From NCBI GenBank assembly GCA_021234155.1, contig JAJEKV010000876.1, positions 1 to 64,000 of the forward strand: DNA of 64,000 bases. The letters are read 5' to 3'. Position 1 is the first letter of the stretch. The number at the start of each line of letters is the position of its first letter. Source of the DNA: Isoetes taiwanensis. Taxonomy: Eukaryota > Streptophyta > Lycopodiopsida > Isoetales > Isoetaceae. The notes under the pieces were generated by a model, which saw nothing but the letters and a program-made list of their open reading frames with translations, made no database searches and was not told the DNA's origin. Both the position numbers and the translations under genes were made by a program. Positions 23,581 through 33,855 of this stretch are shown one piece after another.

Positions 23581-24794
23581 CCGCTCTCTACCGGCTTCAA
23601 GGCATAATTAAGAATACTTCGCTTCTGCGGACGCAGGTATAATGATTGGTATCGCCAAGAAAACGGCCCAACAAGACCGCGGAGGAGGCCGTCAGCCAAA
23701 GAACTGTACCTCAAGCCGCCACCGGAAAGAAGCCGGTTAGCGTCCACCATGGCCTAACTCTAAGATACCCTGTCTTCCTCGACAGACACTTTCACCGCAC
23801 TAATCTCCGACAGGAAGGCACCTTTTGAGCCACTCATGCTGAGGTGATGCGCTAGCCACACCGACTACGTAGTGACGCTTCGCCACAACTCCTGTGTTGC
23901 AAGTAGTCACGAGGTCGAAGCCACCCAGCTGTTTGAGGGAAGGGAACCTCTCGCTACGATCCACGCTAAGAGGGTGACTCGATGCCCAAGGATATATACT
24001 TACGTGCCGCATCCGCAAGGAATACCCTTGAGGATGCATTTTTGTCCAAAGTAATGTAATTATTAAGTCTCCCATAAATATAAAATTTTGTTGTAAAGTG
24101 ACTTCAATTTTTGTATAAAAATGTGTTTAGGTTGCTCAAATTTTAGTTTAGTTGTAGCCATCATGACTGTAAGCATCCAAATAGAATAATTTAGTAAGAG
24201 TACTATAGGCAAATTAGTCAAATTTCGCCAAAATAGTTTGAAATCGGAAGGTCAGGCGAAAATAGCCTTTCCGCCCTTGACGGAAGGCCCAAATTCGCAT
24301 AGCCATCCGGTTTCGCCATGTTTGACCAGATTTTGCCCAAGAAAACATCCAAATTAGGTTAGAAAATCCTAATTAAGCATGCTAGGACCTTCAAATTTCC
24401 CAAAACTGTTAATAGAACTGCTAAACAGCCGAAATCGGAAGGCTGTGCGAAAATAGCCTTTCCGCCCTTGACGGAAGGCCCAAATTCGCATAGCCACCCG
24501 GTTTTTCTGCTTTTTGCCTAGAATTACCAATTTTCACCCAACAAACCGCCATGTAGTATTTCTTGCTTTGCTTTGTCTAGAATTGCACTTCATGGTAGCT
24601 CATTTGGACACCTGGGGCCATAGATTTGAGTCTTCCCCATCAAGAACCTTTGTGCTAACCCGAGGCACCCCTAGTCTATAAAAAGGGCCCTCATTTGTCA
24701 TTTTCTCCCCATCAGAACTGCTCTTAGCTCTCTTGGCGATTTTCTAGCTCCTTGCTTATTCTTTTTAGCCAATTTTCATACTCCTTACAGCTCA
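23581..24794. repeat. Noncoding spacer with a ~73-bp direct repeat, 191-bp spacing
   Basis: A block starting AAATCGGAAGG and ending CATAGCCA(T/C)CCGGTTT lies at 24241-24313 and again at 24432-24504, nearly identical. Each holds TTTCCGCCCTTGACGGAA, which can pair as a short hairpin (TTCCG/CGGAA). Sequence after the second copy (CTATAAAAAG at about 24675) looks like a TATA box ahead of the ORF at 24795. Confidence 0.6.
24675..24684 (+). promoter_or_regulatory. Possible internal TATA box
   Basis: CTATAAAAAG lies about 110 bp upstream of the ATG at 24795. Position and sequence fit a plant TATA box, which would give the extra ORFs a promoter separate from the LTR. This is inference from sequence alone. 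Confidence 0.35.
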
Positions 24795-25238
24795 ATGGCG
24801 CCATCAAGCTTTGTCAGATGGTACAATGAGGCAAATCACATCCGTGCATTCCTCACGAGCAAGCCTTCCATGTCTTCGATCATCACTTTGACCTTCATGC
24901 CACCTTTGACTAGAACTCCCTACTACACTGATATAATTTGCCAGTATGATCAGCAGGTCTTACCTTGGGAAGTTAGCTTGCCACCTAGGGGAGGGAAATG
25001 GGTTTCTCTAGATTCTCTTGCTCAAGCCATAGGTGGGGGATCCAGGGGCAAGAATAAGTTATGGGATAGAACCAGAAACATGCCAGACTACATGACCTGT
25101 AAGCATCATAGGCATAGGTACGTCTCAAACCAAGCAGCCTTAGCTTTGTTCATGCAGCACAGGCGATTAACCAACCAGGAGAGCCGTCAATTCAACCTTT
25201 GGATTTGGCACCTCTCGACACTCGGGCAGCACAGATAA
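24795..25238 (+). CDS. Hypothetical protein, 147 codons, within element A1
   Basis: Opens MAPSSFVRWYNEANHIRAFL. The composition is that of a folded protein, with several Trp, Tyr and His residues (YMTCKHHRHRY near residue 96-106), no low complexity and no recognised domain. It lies 72 bp upstream of the 343-codon ORF in the same orientation, so they may be exons or a frameshifted single gene. Both lie where plant gypsy elements sometimes carry additional ORFs, between the 5' LTR and gag. It could be a captured host sequence or a lineage-specific retrotransposon protein. I do not recognise it. Confidence 0.5.
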   Translation: MAPSSFVRWYNEANHIRAFLTSKPSMSSIITLTFMPPLTRTPYYTDIICQYDQQVLPWEVSLPPRGGKWVSLDSLAQAIGGGSRGKNKLWDRTRNMPDYMTCKHHRHRYVSNQAALALFMQHRRLTNQESRQFNLWIWHLSTLGQHR

Positions 25239-25310
25239 GCATCCAGGAGATCCGCACCACCAAAGATACCGAACACTACGGCTCCCACATCGAGACAACC
25301 AGGTGGCGAG

Positions 25311-26342
25311 ATGGATGGCGAGGACTATGAGGAGGAAGAAGAGGAGAACCCAAGTTGGGAGATAAGGGAAGCAGGAAGGATGGAGAGGCGCCTAGCTCGA
25401 CAACAGGAAGCGCTGAGGCGAGACTTCGAGCCACCAAGGGGTATCACGGGCCTCACTCCGGTGATCATCGAGGGTGAGGAGTACATATTCGCCAACGACA
25501 TCCTCAACCTCCCCTATTGTCAAGAAGAAGGCCTCAGGACCGACGAACTCCTAAGCCTAATGGCAAAGGAGCAGGGCAGCGACTTCATCGACTATGATTA
25601 TCAAGAAATTCCAAGGGAGGTGGCTGAGCGACACTCCTATGCAGGGGATACTATGTCAGACATTCAAGCCTACCAACAGATAAGGCAGATGTACCAGCAG
25701 CAGCAACCCATCATCCCAGAAGAGGAATTCCAGGAGATACAAAGCAGGTTGTACAAGCCAGGGAAAGGCCCAAGCTCAAGCCGACCAGTGCGCTCTAGAA
25801 GCATGCGGGAAGCACCTGGTAGCATCAATCTGGAGAACGCGGCAACAATGTGGAGGGACCACGAAGATCTCGTCGCACTAGATGTTTTCGGTGAAGCCGC
25901 CGAGGAGGGGAATGCAGGGAACCGGGCACGGGGCAGGGATAAGTCACTTAGGTACTATCTCCCGGTCCTTAGCCAGGGGCAGATGGTAGTTCTTCACAAG
26001 GAGTTCAGCCCAAGAGGGGAAGAATCCGTCGCGCTCCTAATCGCACTCTCAGGGTTCGGTCAGCACGCTAAGATGGATTATGGAGTAGACCATGTCATCC
26101 TCTTCAAGAGATCAGTAGCACTTCACGCTCTTGACTTTGCAAGGGGCCACCTCAGGGACGCGCACTTGTCAGTAGTGGCGGCAACTGCACTAGAACTCCC
26201 AGCACCACAGGTAGCAAGAGCATTGGAGGGAGGATCGGCGGCTAGAATCCTGCGGGAACATGGGCAAGGGCACGGAGATTCAAGAAAATCAAGGACTTTT
26301 TCAAGCGACATCGTTGATGGAAGATTTGGGGTGCTAAGTTAA
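25311..26342 (+). CDS. Hypothetical protein, 343 codons, intact ORF within element A1
   Basis: The longest open frame in element A1. It starts MDGEDYEEEEEENPSWEI with an acidic N-terminus, then an Arg/Gln-rich helical stretch (about 22-42), a region with PVIIEGEEYIFANDILNLPY (about 50-69), a Gln-rich stretch (about 123-140), a Ser/Arg segment (about 155-170), and a C-terminal half with alternating hydrophobic and charged residues (VALLIALSGFGQ, ALDFARGHLRDAHLSVVAA). No family recognised. It is uninterrupted while gag and pol downstream are broken many times. It may be a spliced upstream exon of gag, an accessory ORF, or a later insertion. A nearby intron-like segment follows it. Confidence 0.55.
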   Translation: MDGEDYEEEEEENPSWEIREAGRMERRLARQQEALRRDFEPPRGITGLTPVIIEGEEYIFANDILNLPYCQEEGLRTDELLSLMAKEQGSDFIDYDYQEIPREVAERHSYAGDTMSDIQAYQQIRQMYQQQQPIIPEEEFQEIQSRLYKPGKGPSSSRPVRSRSMREAPGSINLENAATMWRDHEDLVALDVFGEAAEEGNAGNRARGRDKSLRYYLPVLSQGQMVVLHKEFSPRGEESVALLIALSGFGQHAKMDYGVDHVILFKRSVALHALDFARGHLRDAHLSVVAATALELPAPQVARALEGGSAARILREHGQGHGDSRKSRTFSSDIVDGRFGVLS

Positions 26343-26545
26343 TTAAAATACATTGTAACTCCTTTTTAAGTATTATCATGTAGTTCATTAAGTGTACCCA
26401 TATATACTAATTAATGTATTACTATGATGTTGACTTGTAAAAGAAATTTTCATATGATTTCTTTTGTACCTAACAACAATTTAATTGTAAGCAAAAATGA
26501 TCATTGCCTAACCTAATAACATGTATTAATGATCAATCCTTGCAG
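26343..26545 (+). other. Intron-like AT-rich segment before gag
   Basis: AT-rich, with CTAACCTAATAAC branch-like sequence and TTGCAG at 26540-26545 as a good 3' splice acceptor. The gag frame is open from just before this acceptor but has no ATG until 26671, which supports splicing from an upstream exon. The donor is not settled; GT dinucleotides at 26329 and 26210 are candidates. Confidence 0.4.
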
Positions 26546-27537
26546 CAAGGAACTCAAGTGCAGGATCTCAAGATCAGCACCGACCACGCAATTGGGTACC
26601 AAGGAATCTGTTTGGCAGGGAACAAGAAGATGTTGAGCAGGATATATCACTAGAGGCAGTCAACGCAAGGTTGGTGCAGATGAGGAATCAGATGCAACAC
26701 CTCATCAACTGGGCGACACCCCTCATGAATGCACAGGAAGATGGTCACCCACCTCCACCTTGTTTTCCGGGTGGTGACGAAGTCCCTCAGCAGGAAGGGG
26801 AGGGCAACCAGGGGAACGTCAGGGATAGAAGAAGGAAGAGGAGAACCAGGAGCCCATCATCATCTAGCTCCGGCTCATCGGATAGTCCTTCCGGTGAGGA
26901 CAGCTCTAGCTCAAGCGGTGACTGCACACCTAAGGCAAGGAAAAGGGCAAGAAAGGCAGGATGATTACCGGAAAAAGGTGGATAGTGCTATGAGCAATGT
27001 GTGGAAGACAAAGGAAGCCTCGGCGCGGTTCGGGGAAAGATAGATCAGGCATGGAGGCTGAAGCATGGCTGGATGAAATGGAAGAATTTGGCAACTCATA
27101 TGGTATGAAAGACAAGGACATAGGGAAAGTTGCTACAGCTAACCTTATTGGACCGGCAAGGATCCTGGTGGAAGGGATATGCTAAGTCCAACAAGTCAAG
27201 AGGAACAATCTGCGAGGTTTAAGACCTTCAAAGAAGGCTTTCCGCAAAGCACTATGTGCCAAGGTCTCATACTAGTAGACAGATCCGGCAGTTTTACAGT
27301 TGAATCGGGTAGCTTATCGGCTAAGTATACCAAGAATTCATGAGACTTAGGCTTCATGTTCCGGGAGTATCGTAAAAGGCGTGCGGTGGATACCTATATT
27401 GAGGGGTTGAACAAGAATATCAAGAGGCTTGTTAGAGCAATCAACCCAAGGTCGATTCTGCAGGCCGAGGATAAAGCTATAAGTTTGGAAGAAGCACCAA
27501 CAACTCCAGCAGAGAAGCAAGATCCAACCCAGGGTGG
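26546..27537 (+). pseudogene. gag: Gag of element A1 (frameshifted)
   Basis: Structural protein that would form the virus-like particle. After a Ser/Arg/Glu-rich stretch (up to 26964), the frame shifts to AEAWLDEMEEFG...DKDIGKVATANLIGPARILVE (27052-27180), the retrotransposon gag core in which Trp and the GPAR stretch are typical. A third frame (27356-27541) reads FREYRKRR and VDTYIEGLNKNIKRLVRAINP, the C-terminal gag core. Stops and frameshifts separate these parts. Around 27740-27780 a decayed zinc knuckle (LCFK, then a displaced H and C) follows. Confidence 0.7.
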
Positions 27538-29960
27538 GTAAGAGTGCAGGCGATATCAGGACAATACCAAGGTAAGCAATCGGGCCGGCTACACCATGGG
27601 AGTCAGCAGCAAGGTAAGGGTCGAACAAAGCTTTTTGGGGACCGTAAACCCCGAGGGAATGCATCGAGGCGGTGCTCTCGCCGCGTCTTCTAGGCGATTC
27701 TGGCGAAGGAAAAGAGACAGGAATGCATTGAAAAAGTTATGCTTCAAAGGTGCTTCGGCCGGGCAGAACACATGATTGTCCATTCGTCATGCGGTCGGCC
27801 TTGGCGGAGCTTATAGATTGGGATTCCCCAACGAAGCGGATGAAGAGCGGCGACCAGCGGGAGGCCCGGGACTTCATAGATGGTGAGAGTGCCACATATG
27901 TGCAAACATTGAGTCGGGTGATATAGAGAATGGGTCATTGTCATTGCGGCTGATGGGATCATAGATAGTAAGCCATATGTAGTCCTCATATAGATCTGTG
28001 TAGCTCTCATAATTTTGCATCTCCTAGATTGGCCGCTCTAATGAAGAACAAGGTATTGAAGTCTAAGCCAAGGCAAGTAGCTATGGCAAATGGCCATTTA
28101 ACACACTAGGGGAGGAGGATCACCTTTGACATAGACCTTAGTGGGGCTAAGTGGCCGATGGGAGCAGAAGTCATGGATATTGGAAGGTATGATCTCATTG
28201 TGGGAATGGAATTCTTGAAGCCTAAAGCAAGAATTGATTGTGACCGGAGCTAAGTCACCATGACGGCATTCCGGACGGCAACAAGTTGATAGTCAAAGGT
28301 AAGAAGCTAGATTCTCCCATGCAGTGTATTTCTTTGAAGCAGCTAAGGAAGAGCATAGAAAGGAATAAAGTGGATTACATCTTGAGGTTGGAATGGTTGG
28401 CCGAAAAGCAAGGAGGGAAGTGACCCAAAGGGGAATCACTTGCCCAGCAGATAGCAAAGGCTTATTTGAGTTCAAGGATGTATTTCGGATGAAATCCCGG
28501 CAGTTGCCACCTTATAGGGGTGTAGAATGTGAGATCACATTGGCTCGGATCTGAAGCCTACCAAGAAGGGCACCATATAGAATGAGCACCCTGCAGGTGA
28601 TTGAGCTCAAGAAGCGGCTTCAAGAATTGCTAGACCTTGGATTCATAAGGGCAAGTGTGTCTCCTTTTGGAGCACCTATACTCTTCAGTAAAGAAGAAAG
28701 GCGGGAGCTTAAGAATGTGCATAGACTATCGCCAGCTCAATAAGCGCAGGCGATAAAGAATAAGTATGCATTCGAGGGGAGATGACCTAATGGATCAGCT
28801 ACAAGGAGCAAAGGTATTCTCTAAGATTGATTTGAGATCGAGGATACCATCGGATAAGAATAAAGAGGACATCCATAAGACTGCTTTAACGAGCGGTATG
28901 GTCATTTTGAGTTTACAAGAATGCCCTTTGGATTGTCGAGCGCTCCCAACATTTATCGCTTTATGAGCGACATCTTGAGAGACTTCTTGGATGAGTTTGT
29001 CATTGTCTTCTTCGACGACATTCTAGTCTACTGACAAGTCCCTTGAAGAGCATTGTCGACATCTCGGGAAAGTGTTGAGAAGTTGAGACGCCATCCGGTT
29101 GTATGGGAAGCTCTCAAAGTGCCACTTTGCAACTTGCCGAGTGGAGTATTTGGGACATGTGGTAACATCCAGGGGAATCTCCACAGATCCATCTAAGATT
29201 GAAGCAATAGTTGATTGGCCACCCCAAGGAATGTAGAAGTAAGAAGCTTTTCGGGTTGGCGGGATACTACGAGAAAGTTCGCGGAAGGACTTTGCTAAGT
29301 GGGCGTCCCCTCTGTGGGACCTCACTAAGACCAAGAAGATTAAGGATTGGTCTAGTCATTGGTTAGAAAGTTCAAGCTTCTTCGAGAAGCTTAAAAGAGG
29401 CCTTGACAATGACACCGGTGCTTGTCCTTGGGACCAGTAAAGATAAGTTGGTAGCAACGAGATCACAGCAAGATAGCAAATAAGGCGCGTCTTGATGCAA
29501 GAAGGAAGGTAGTCGCCACGACTCAAAAAGAAGATGAACGACGCCGAGCAACGCGCTACCCAACCCATGATCGTGAGCCGCTAGCCATTGTCGAGCATTG
29601 AGGATATGGAGGCATTATTTCTTTGGGAAGGAAGTTTCCGTTAGATACCGATCACGAGCCTTCAAGATCTTTTCACCCAACCACTCCTCAACTTAAGGCA
29701 AAGGAGGTGGATGGAATTCCTTGAGGAGTATGATTTTGATATTATATATAAGCCTGGTAAGCTTAATGTTGTAGCGAGATGCCCTCTCTAGGAGGCCATT
29801 TCGCATAAGGACGCATTGTAATGCGATTTCCACCCTTTCGAGTGAGTTTGGCAAGAGGATTGAGGAGTCGCCCCCAACCGGTGTGGACTTCAAGGAGGTG
29901 TGGGAAAGCCTCTCCAAGGAAGCTTTTAAGGACAAGGAGCGGGAAGCCTTCAAGCATTTT
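27538..29960 (+). pseudogene. pol: Protease, reverse transcriptase and RNase H region of element A1 (broken)
   Basis: At 28160-28250 the frame reads MDIGRYDLIVGMEFLKPKARIDC, the C-terminal part of the aspartic protease region. RT follows: ELKKRLQELLDLGFIRAS-SPFGAPI (28600-28685), then FTRMPFGLSSAPNIYRFM (about 28911-28965) and FFDDILVY at 29008-29031, the catalytic palm box (family F/YxDD). A LATPRNVEVRSF-like stretch and poor RNase H remnants continue to about 29760 ([12 protein letters not shown]-like). Indels every 30-100 bases prevent translation. Would make DNA from element RNA if intact. Confidence 0.8.
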
Positions 29961-31380
29961 AAGAAGGAAGGCAACTGTTGTACCACAAGCATAAGTTGTG
30001 TGTGCCCGAATCTTCGTGGGTAAGGAAGTTAATTCTTCATGACACACATAACAGCCCAATAGGGGCATGCCGGCTTCATGAAGACCTATTTCAAGATTCA
30101 AGTAGTTACTTCGCCAGAATGAAGAGGCGAATAGCTGCATATATTGGGATTGCCAGTTATGTCCACAGACCAAAGCGAGCAACGGATTCCAGGGTGCTTT
30201 AGAGCCATTGGGGTGCCAAATGCAAAGTGGGAGGTCATAAGCATGGATTTCATCACAGACTCCTAGAACTCTTGAGGCAAGGATGCATTGATGGTTGTCG
30301 AGATAAGTTATCTAAGATGGCACATTTCATGCCTTGCAAGACACGGATAACCGCATTAGACAACGCCAAGTTATTTGTAAGGAGATTTTTAGACTCCATG
30401 GCATGCCTGGGAGATAATATCTCGATAGAGATTCTAAGTTCATGAGTGCCTTTTGGCAGATCTCTTTAGCACCATCCGCACGAAGCTCTCCATGAGTACT
30501 CCGCATATCATCCCCAAACGGATGGCGGACGGAAAGGACGAATCGGATCATTGAAGACATGCTTCAAGCTATGTGTGGAAAAAGCAAATCCAAGTGGGAT
30601 GAGTACATCCACTTGGTGGAATTCGCCTACAACAGTGCCAAGCAGGAGTCATCGCAGATGTCTCCTTTCATGATAAATTATGGCTACCAGTGCTTAACCC
30701 CGGATACCTGGCACAATCCTGTGTCCAAGGTAGAAGTATCCCAGCAGATGTTAGGGGACATGCGCAGCCTAGTAGAGGAAGTAAGGGGTTATTTATTGGT
30801 GAAGAAGTCGGCGAGAAGAGTGTAGCCGACAAAGCTGAGGGACCGTAAGGGAGTTTACGATTGGGCGTCTGGATTTTGGTTGAAGATCAAGGTGAAGCAA
30901 GCCAAGCCGCTGGATTGGGAGCTGCAAGAAGCTTGCCCCTAGGTGGGCCGGGCCGCTCAAGATTTTGGAGAGAGTGGGCTCTCAAGCCTACAAGTTGGAT
31001 CTTCCAGCCCATCTTAAGGTCCACAAGGTCTTCCACGAAGTTTATTAAAAAGGCACAATCCTAACCCCGAGGAGGTTTTGGATACTCCAACCTTGTTGGA
31101 AAATGAGGAGCAAGTAGAAATAGTACCGAAGTTACTTCTTGATAAGTCATTCAAGAAGACTAGGAGGTCTCAGTTCCTCCAATATTTGGTTATGTGGAAG
31201 CACTTACCCGTGGAAGATGCGACATGGGTATTGAAGCAAGATTTGGAGAAGCAATACCCGAAGTTTATGAAGGAGTTTGATGGGCGAAGTCGTCTCCACT
31301 TGGTCGAACCCCGACTTGCCGGGTGGTTAGCTAGTATGTTGTTAGTTAGCTTTGAGCCCTGGCGCATGCATTCTAGTTAG
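29961..31380 (+). pseudogene. pol: Integrase and chromodomain region of element A1 (broken)
   Basis: Integrase pieces: LCVPESSWVRKLILHDTHNSP and following (29978-30200) hold the N-terminal His part of the zinc module; WEVISMDFIT (about 30219-30250) carries the first catalytic Asp. The third catalytic box HPQTDGG lies near 30510-30530, and DEYIHLVEFAYNSA (30600-30640) continues the core. The GPY/F-type C-terminus ([15 protein letters not shown], about 30985-31035) precedes a chromodomain-like stretch at 31128-31265 (FLQYLVMWKHLPVEDATWVL), the hallmark of chromoviruses, which steers insertion by reading chromatin. Several frameshifts are present. Confidence 0.8.
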
Positions 31381-31404
31381 GAGGGTGCATGTGCCGAACC
31401 TTGG

Positions 31405-31770
31405 ATCGTGGTGGGCGATGATGGGATACGCCTTTAGGGCATTCTCTAGGCCACACGCACCAAAGAGGTGCGCATGACCATTAGGGTCATGTGAGTGAGG
31501 AATGAGGCATAGTGGGCGATGATGGGACATCGACGGATGATCTCTATGCCACGATACGCGGGGGACGACACCGGGCCGTAGGAGGGTCATGGTGAAGGTT
31601 AAAGTGATCAGGCGCTGATGATGGGATCGTGAGACGTTCCCTAGCTTGAAACCCCGGGGCATGATGCATCGGGTGTACTCGACCGGGCGATCGCGGTAAC
31701 GAGGTAGCACTCGATCATGGGGGCGATGATGGGAGCATCTTAAATGATCCTTAAGCTCAAACCGAAAGGG
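31405..31770 (+). repeat. Four ~100-bp tandem repeats in the 3' region of A1
   Basis: GG(G)CG(AT/CT)GATGATGGGA-type words start at 31413, 31514, about 31612 and 31721. The spacing is 97-109 bp and the sequence between them is degenerate. They lie after pol and before the polypurine tract, in a noncoding part of the element. Confidence 0.65.
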
Positions 31771-32184
31771 CCATGATCTTGTGCAAGGTAGTAGGACAAC
31801 CTTGAGCCGATGGTTCGGCTACCAAGGAGGTAAGGGGTGGTCCCCTAAAACCACAAATTATTAACTAAACTAACGTAATGTGCTCCTTTTTGCGTGCAAG
31901 TAGAAGGGGACTTCAACGAGGAGCATTACGAGAAGATAGGGGGGAGCCATAATTTAGATTATGAACCCTAATAACACTTATAATAGTATTTTGTATTATC
32001 GTGAAGAAATACGGTGTTAAGGCTATATAATTTTGTATAAGTACAAATATAGCCTAAATTTTGACTTTTTACTAATAAAACTTGATTGCTAAAGTAAACT
32101 AAAGGTTATGACATGTTGTTGTTTTTTGCGGGCATAAGGTAGGTTCGTCACCTTTAGCGCAATGCCGAGGACAAAGATTGTCCT
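31771..32184. other. 3' noncoding region of element A1
   Basis: Shared with the minus-strand element A2 at 52000-52371 (AGGAGGTAA...GGTGGTCCCCTAAAACCACAAA, AGGTTCGTCA), which confirms that it is part of the element rather than an insertion. Confidence 0.7.
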
Positions 32185-32195
32185 AAGGGGGAGAA
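32185..32195 (+). other. Polypurine tract of element A1
   Basis: AAGGGGGAGAA abuts the 3' LTR start TGTGATGG. It is the expected primer site for plus-strand DNA synthesis. Confidence 0.85.
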
Positions 32196-33855
32196 TGTGA
32201 TGGTCCGCAGGAATATACGCCATAAACACACGATATTCCCGGATCGGTCACTATACAAGTCTATCTTCATAGCCTTGTATACCATAGATTGTGGCACTAG
32301 GGGGGCATGGCCAAGTTATTCTCATAACTTAGGCCAACCATAGGTTAGACCATTATCCACGTGGCCTTAACCTATTGGGGGCACCCGCCACACATGACTC
32401 ACCCGGGATTGGTGCCATGTGGCATCCTAGGTGGACCTAACTTATATAGGTGAAACCCTAACCCTAGGCCTCTTTCCGCCCTAGCACCCGTGAGACTCAC
32501 CTACTGCTCGAACCCCGCTTCAACATCGCTTGTTAGGGCATAGGCTGGGTGCAAAGAGCCCCGTGCCAGGTAGACTCGCTCTTGGAGTAGGAGCAAAGAT
32601 CTCGTGAGTCGGGAAGACTATGGAGGCACACGGATCCGAGGGAGAGCTTCAGAGCGTGTATGTAGGATAGTAGTTGTGATAGCTTATCCGGAATTAGCAT
32701 TCCGATATGCTAGTATCTTGTATCTAGAGTAGAGCCATCCTAGAACTCAGATTCAACATCTTGAACCCTAATCAATGAACCCTAACCATTAGTTAGATTG
32801 TATGATTAGGTTAAGATGTTCTTCTTATGATCATTCTTAGGATATGATGATTATGTGATGTTGGTTGATCATGTTTGCTCCTCTTGTATTGGGAAGGGGG
32901 GGTAGAGACCTAGGGCCATATGTAGTATGCTCCTAGAGTAGATCCCTTAGTTCCTATTAGTTGCGGCTCAGGCATAGGAGCCCACCGTGCTATTGAGGCT
33001 ATGATATGACTCAGCACCGTGATAACGGGGCTAGAGGGAAGTGGGAGGGAGGATCCCCGCCGAGTGGGGCTTCGGGGATCCCATAGTGGGCTAGGCTTAT
33101 GGTCTGGCCACTTCGGTGGGTAATTAGCATGTGTCCCGACACCTCCCCGGGCAATGGTGCAACCCCCCGCCTCCTGAGCCGCAAGTGTTGGCTTGGCTCT
33201 CGCTTTGGGGGGTTCGGGCCGGGTACCTAATCGCGGTGTCGCCACGCATTCTCTTAGCCGCCCCACCGCACCTCTAGACCCTCGGGAAGGGGAGATGCAA
33301 CCCTTCCCTCGCCATCGGACCTGTGGAGATGCAACTCGAGTAGTCCCGATGGGTGATGCCATGGGATTGCGTGATCAGGAAGGCTAGAGTCCCCGCCAGA
33401 GCCCCGATCTAGCCCATCCGCAAAGTATGCAATGTGAGGGGCGGATGGAGTGGTCAACCCTAGCCATTAGCTATGCCAGCCCCGCCATTGCCATGACTCC
33501 TGCCGGCTATCTTGAGGCTCTAGCCGGGTCACCACCCTCCCACGAAGTCCGAGCGGGGTAGGTGCTCTCCGCTTTATGGTTTGTGATTATCATCTTTGCA
33601 TTGGTTTATGTGCGATGCACTACCCTCCGAGGTAGTATTTGTATATGTTTTATGCTAGTTCTGACGTGTTATCGCTTCCGCTGTTATAGGAGCCCATAGG
33701 GGAAGGGCATAAAGACACCCAGAAGTGTTCTCCCCGCACTAAGAGTCACCTCGAGTCGCGAAAGTGGGTGGACGGCCCATCGCGCGTTGCCGAGCCGGGA
33801 TGGGGGATTTTCGCTGGTATGCGCGGGGCCGATGTTTTTAGCAGGAGCGTCTGCA
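32196..33855 (+). repeat. 3' LTR of element A1 (about 1660 bp)
   Basis: Aligns with 20744-22383, starts TGTGATGGTCC and ends GTCTGCA. Differences from the 5' LTR are mostly 1-4 base indels and clustered substitutions, often in G/C runs. Confidence 0.9.

Larger units (their letters stand above)
20744..33855 (+). mobile_element. Element A1: 13.1-kb Ty3/gypsy chromovirus, degenerate
   Basis: Complete in outline: 5' LTR, tRNA-Met primer site, extra ORFs, gag, protease, RT, RNase H, integrase, chromodomain, polypurine tract, 3' LTR, all on the plus strand. The LTRs begin TGTGA(C/T)GGTCC and end in CA. The element sits inside an open frame (see flanking entries). Pol is broken in dozens of places, and the two LTRs differ by many clustered small indels, so it is old or poorly assembled. 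At 13.1 kb it is longer than typical chromoviruses because of about 3.6 kb of extra sequence between the 5' LTR and the recognisable gag. Confidence 0.9.
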
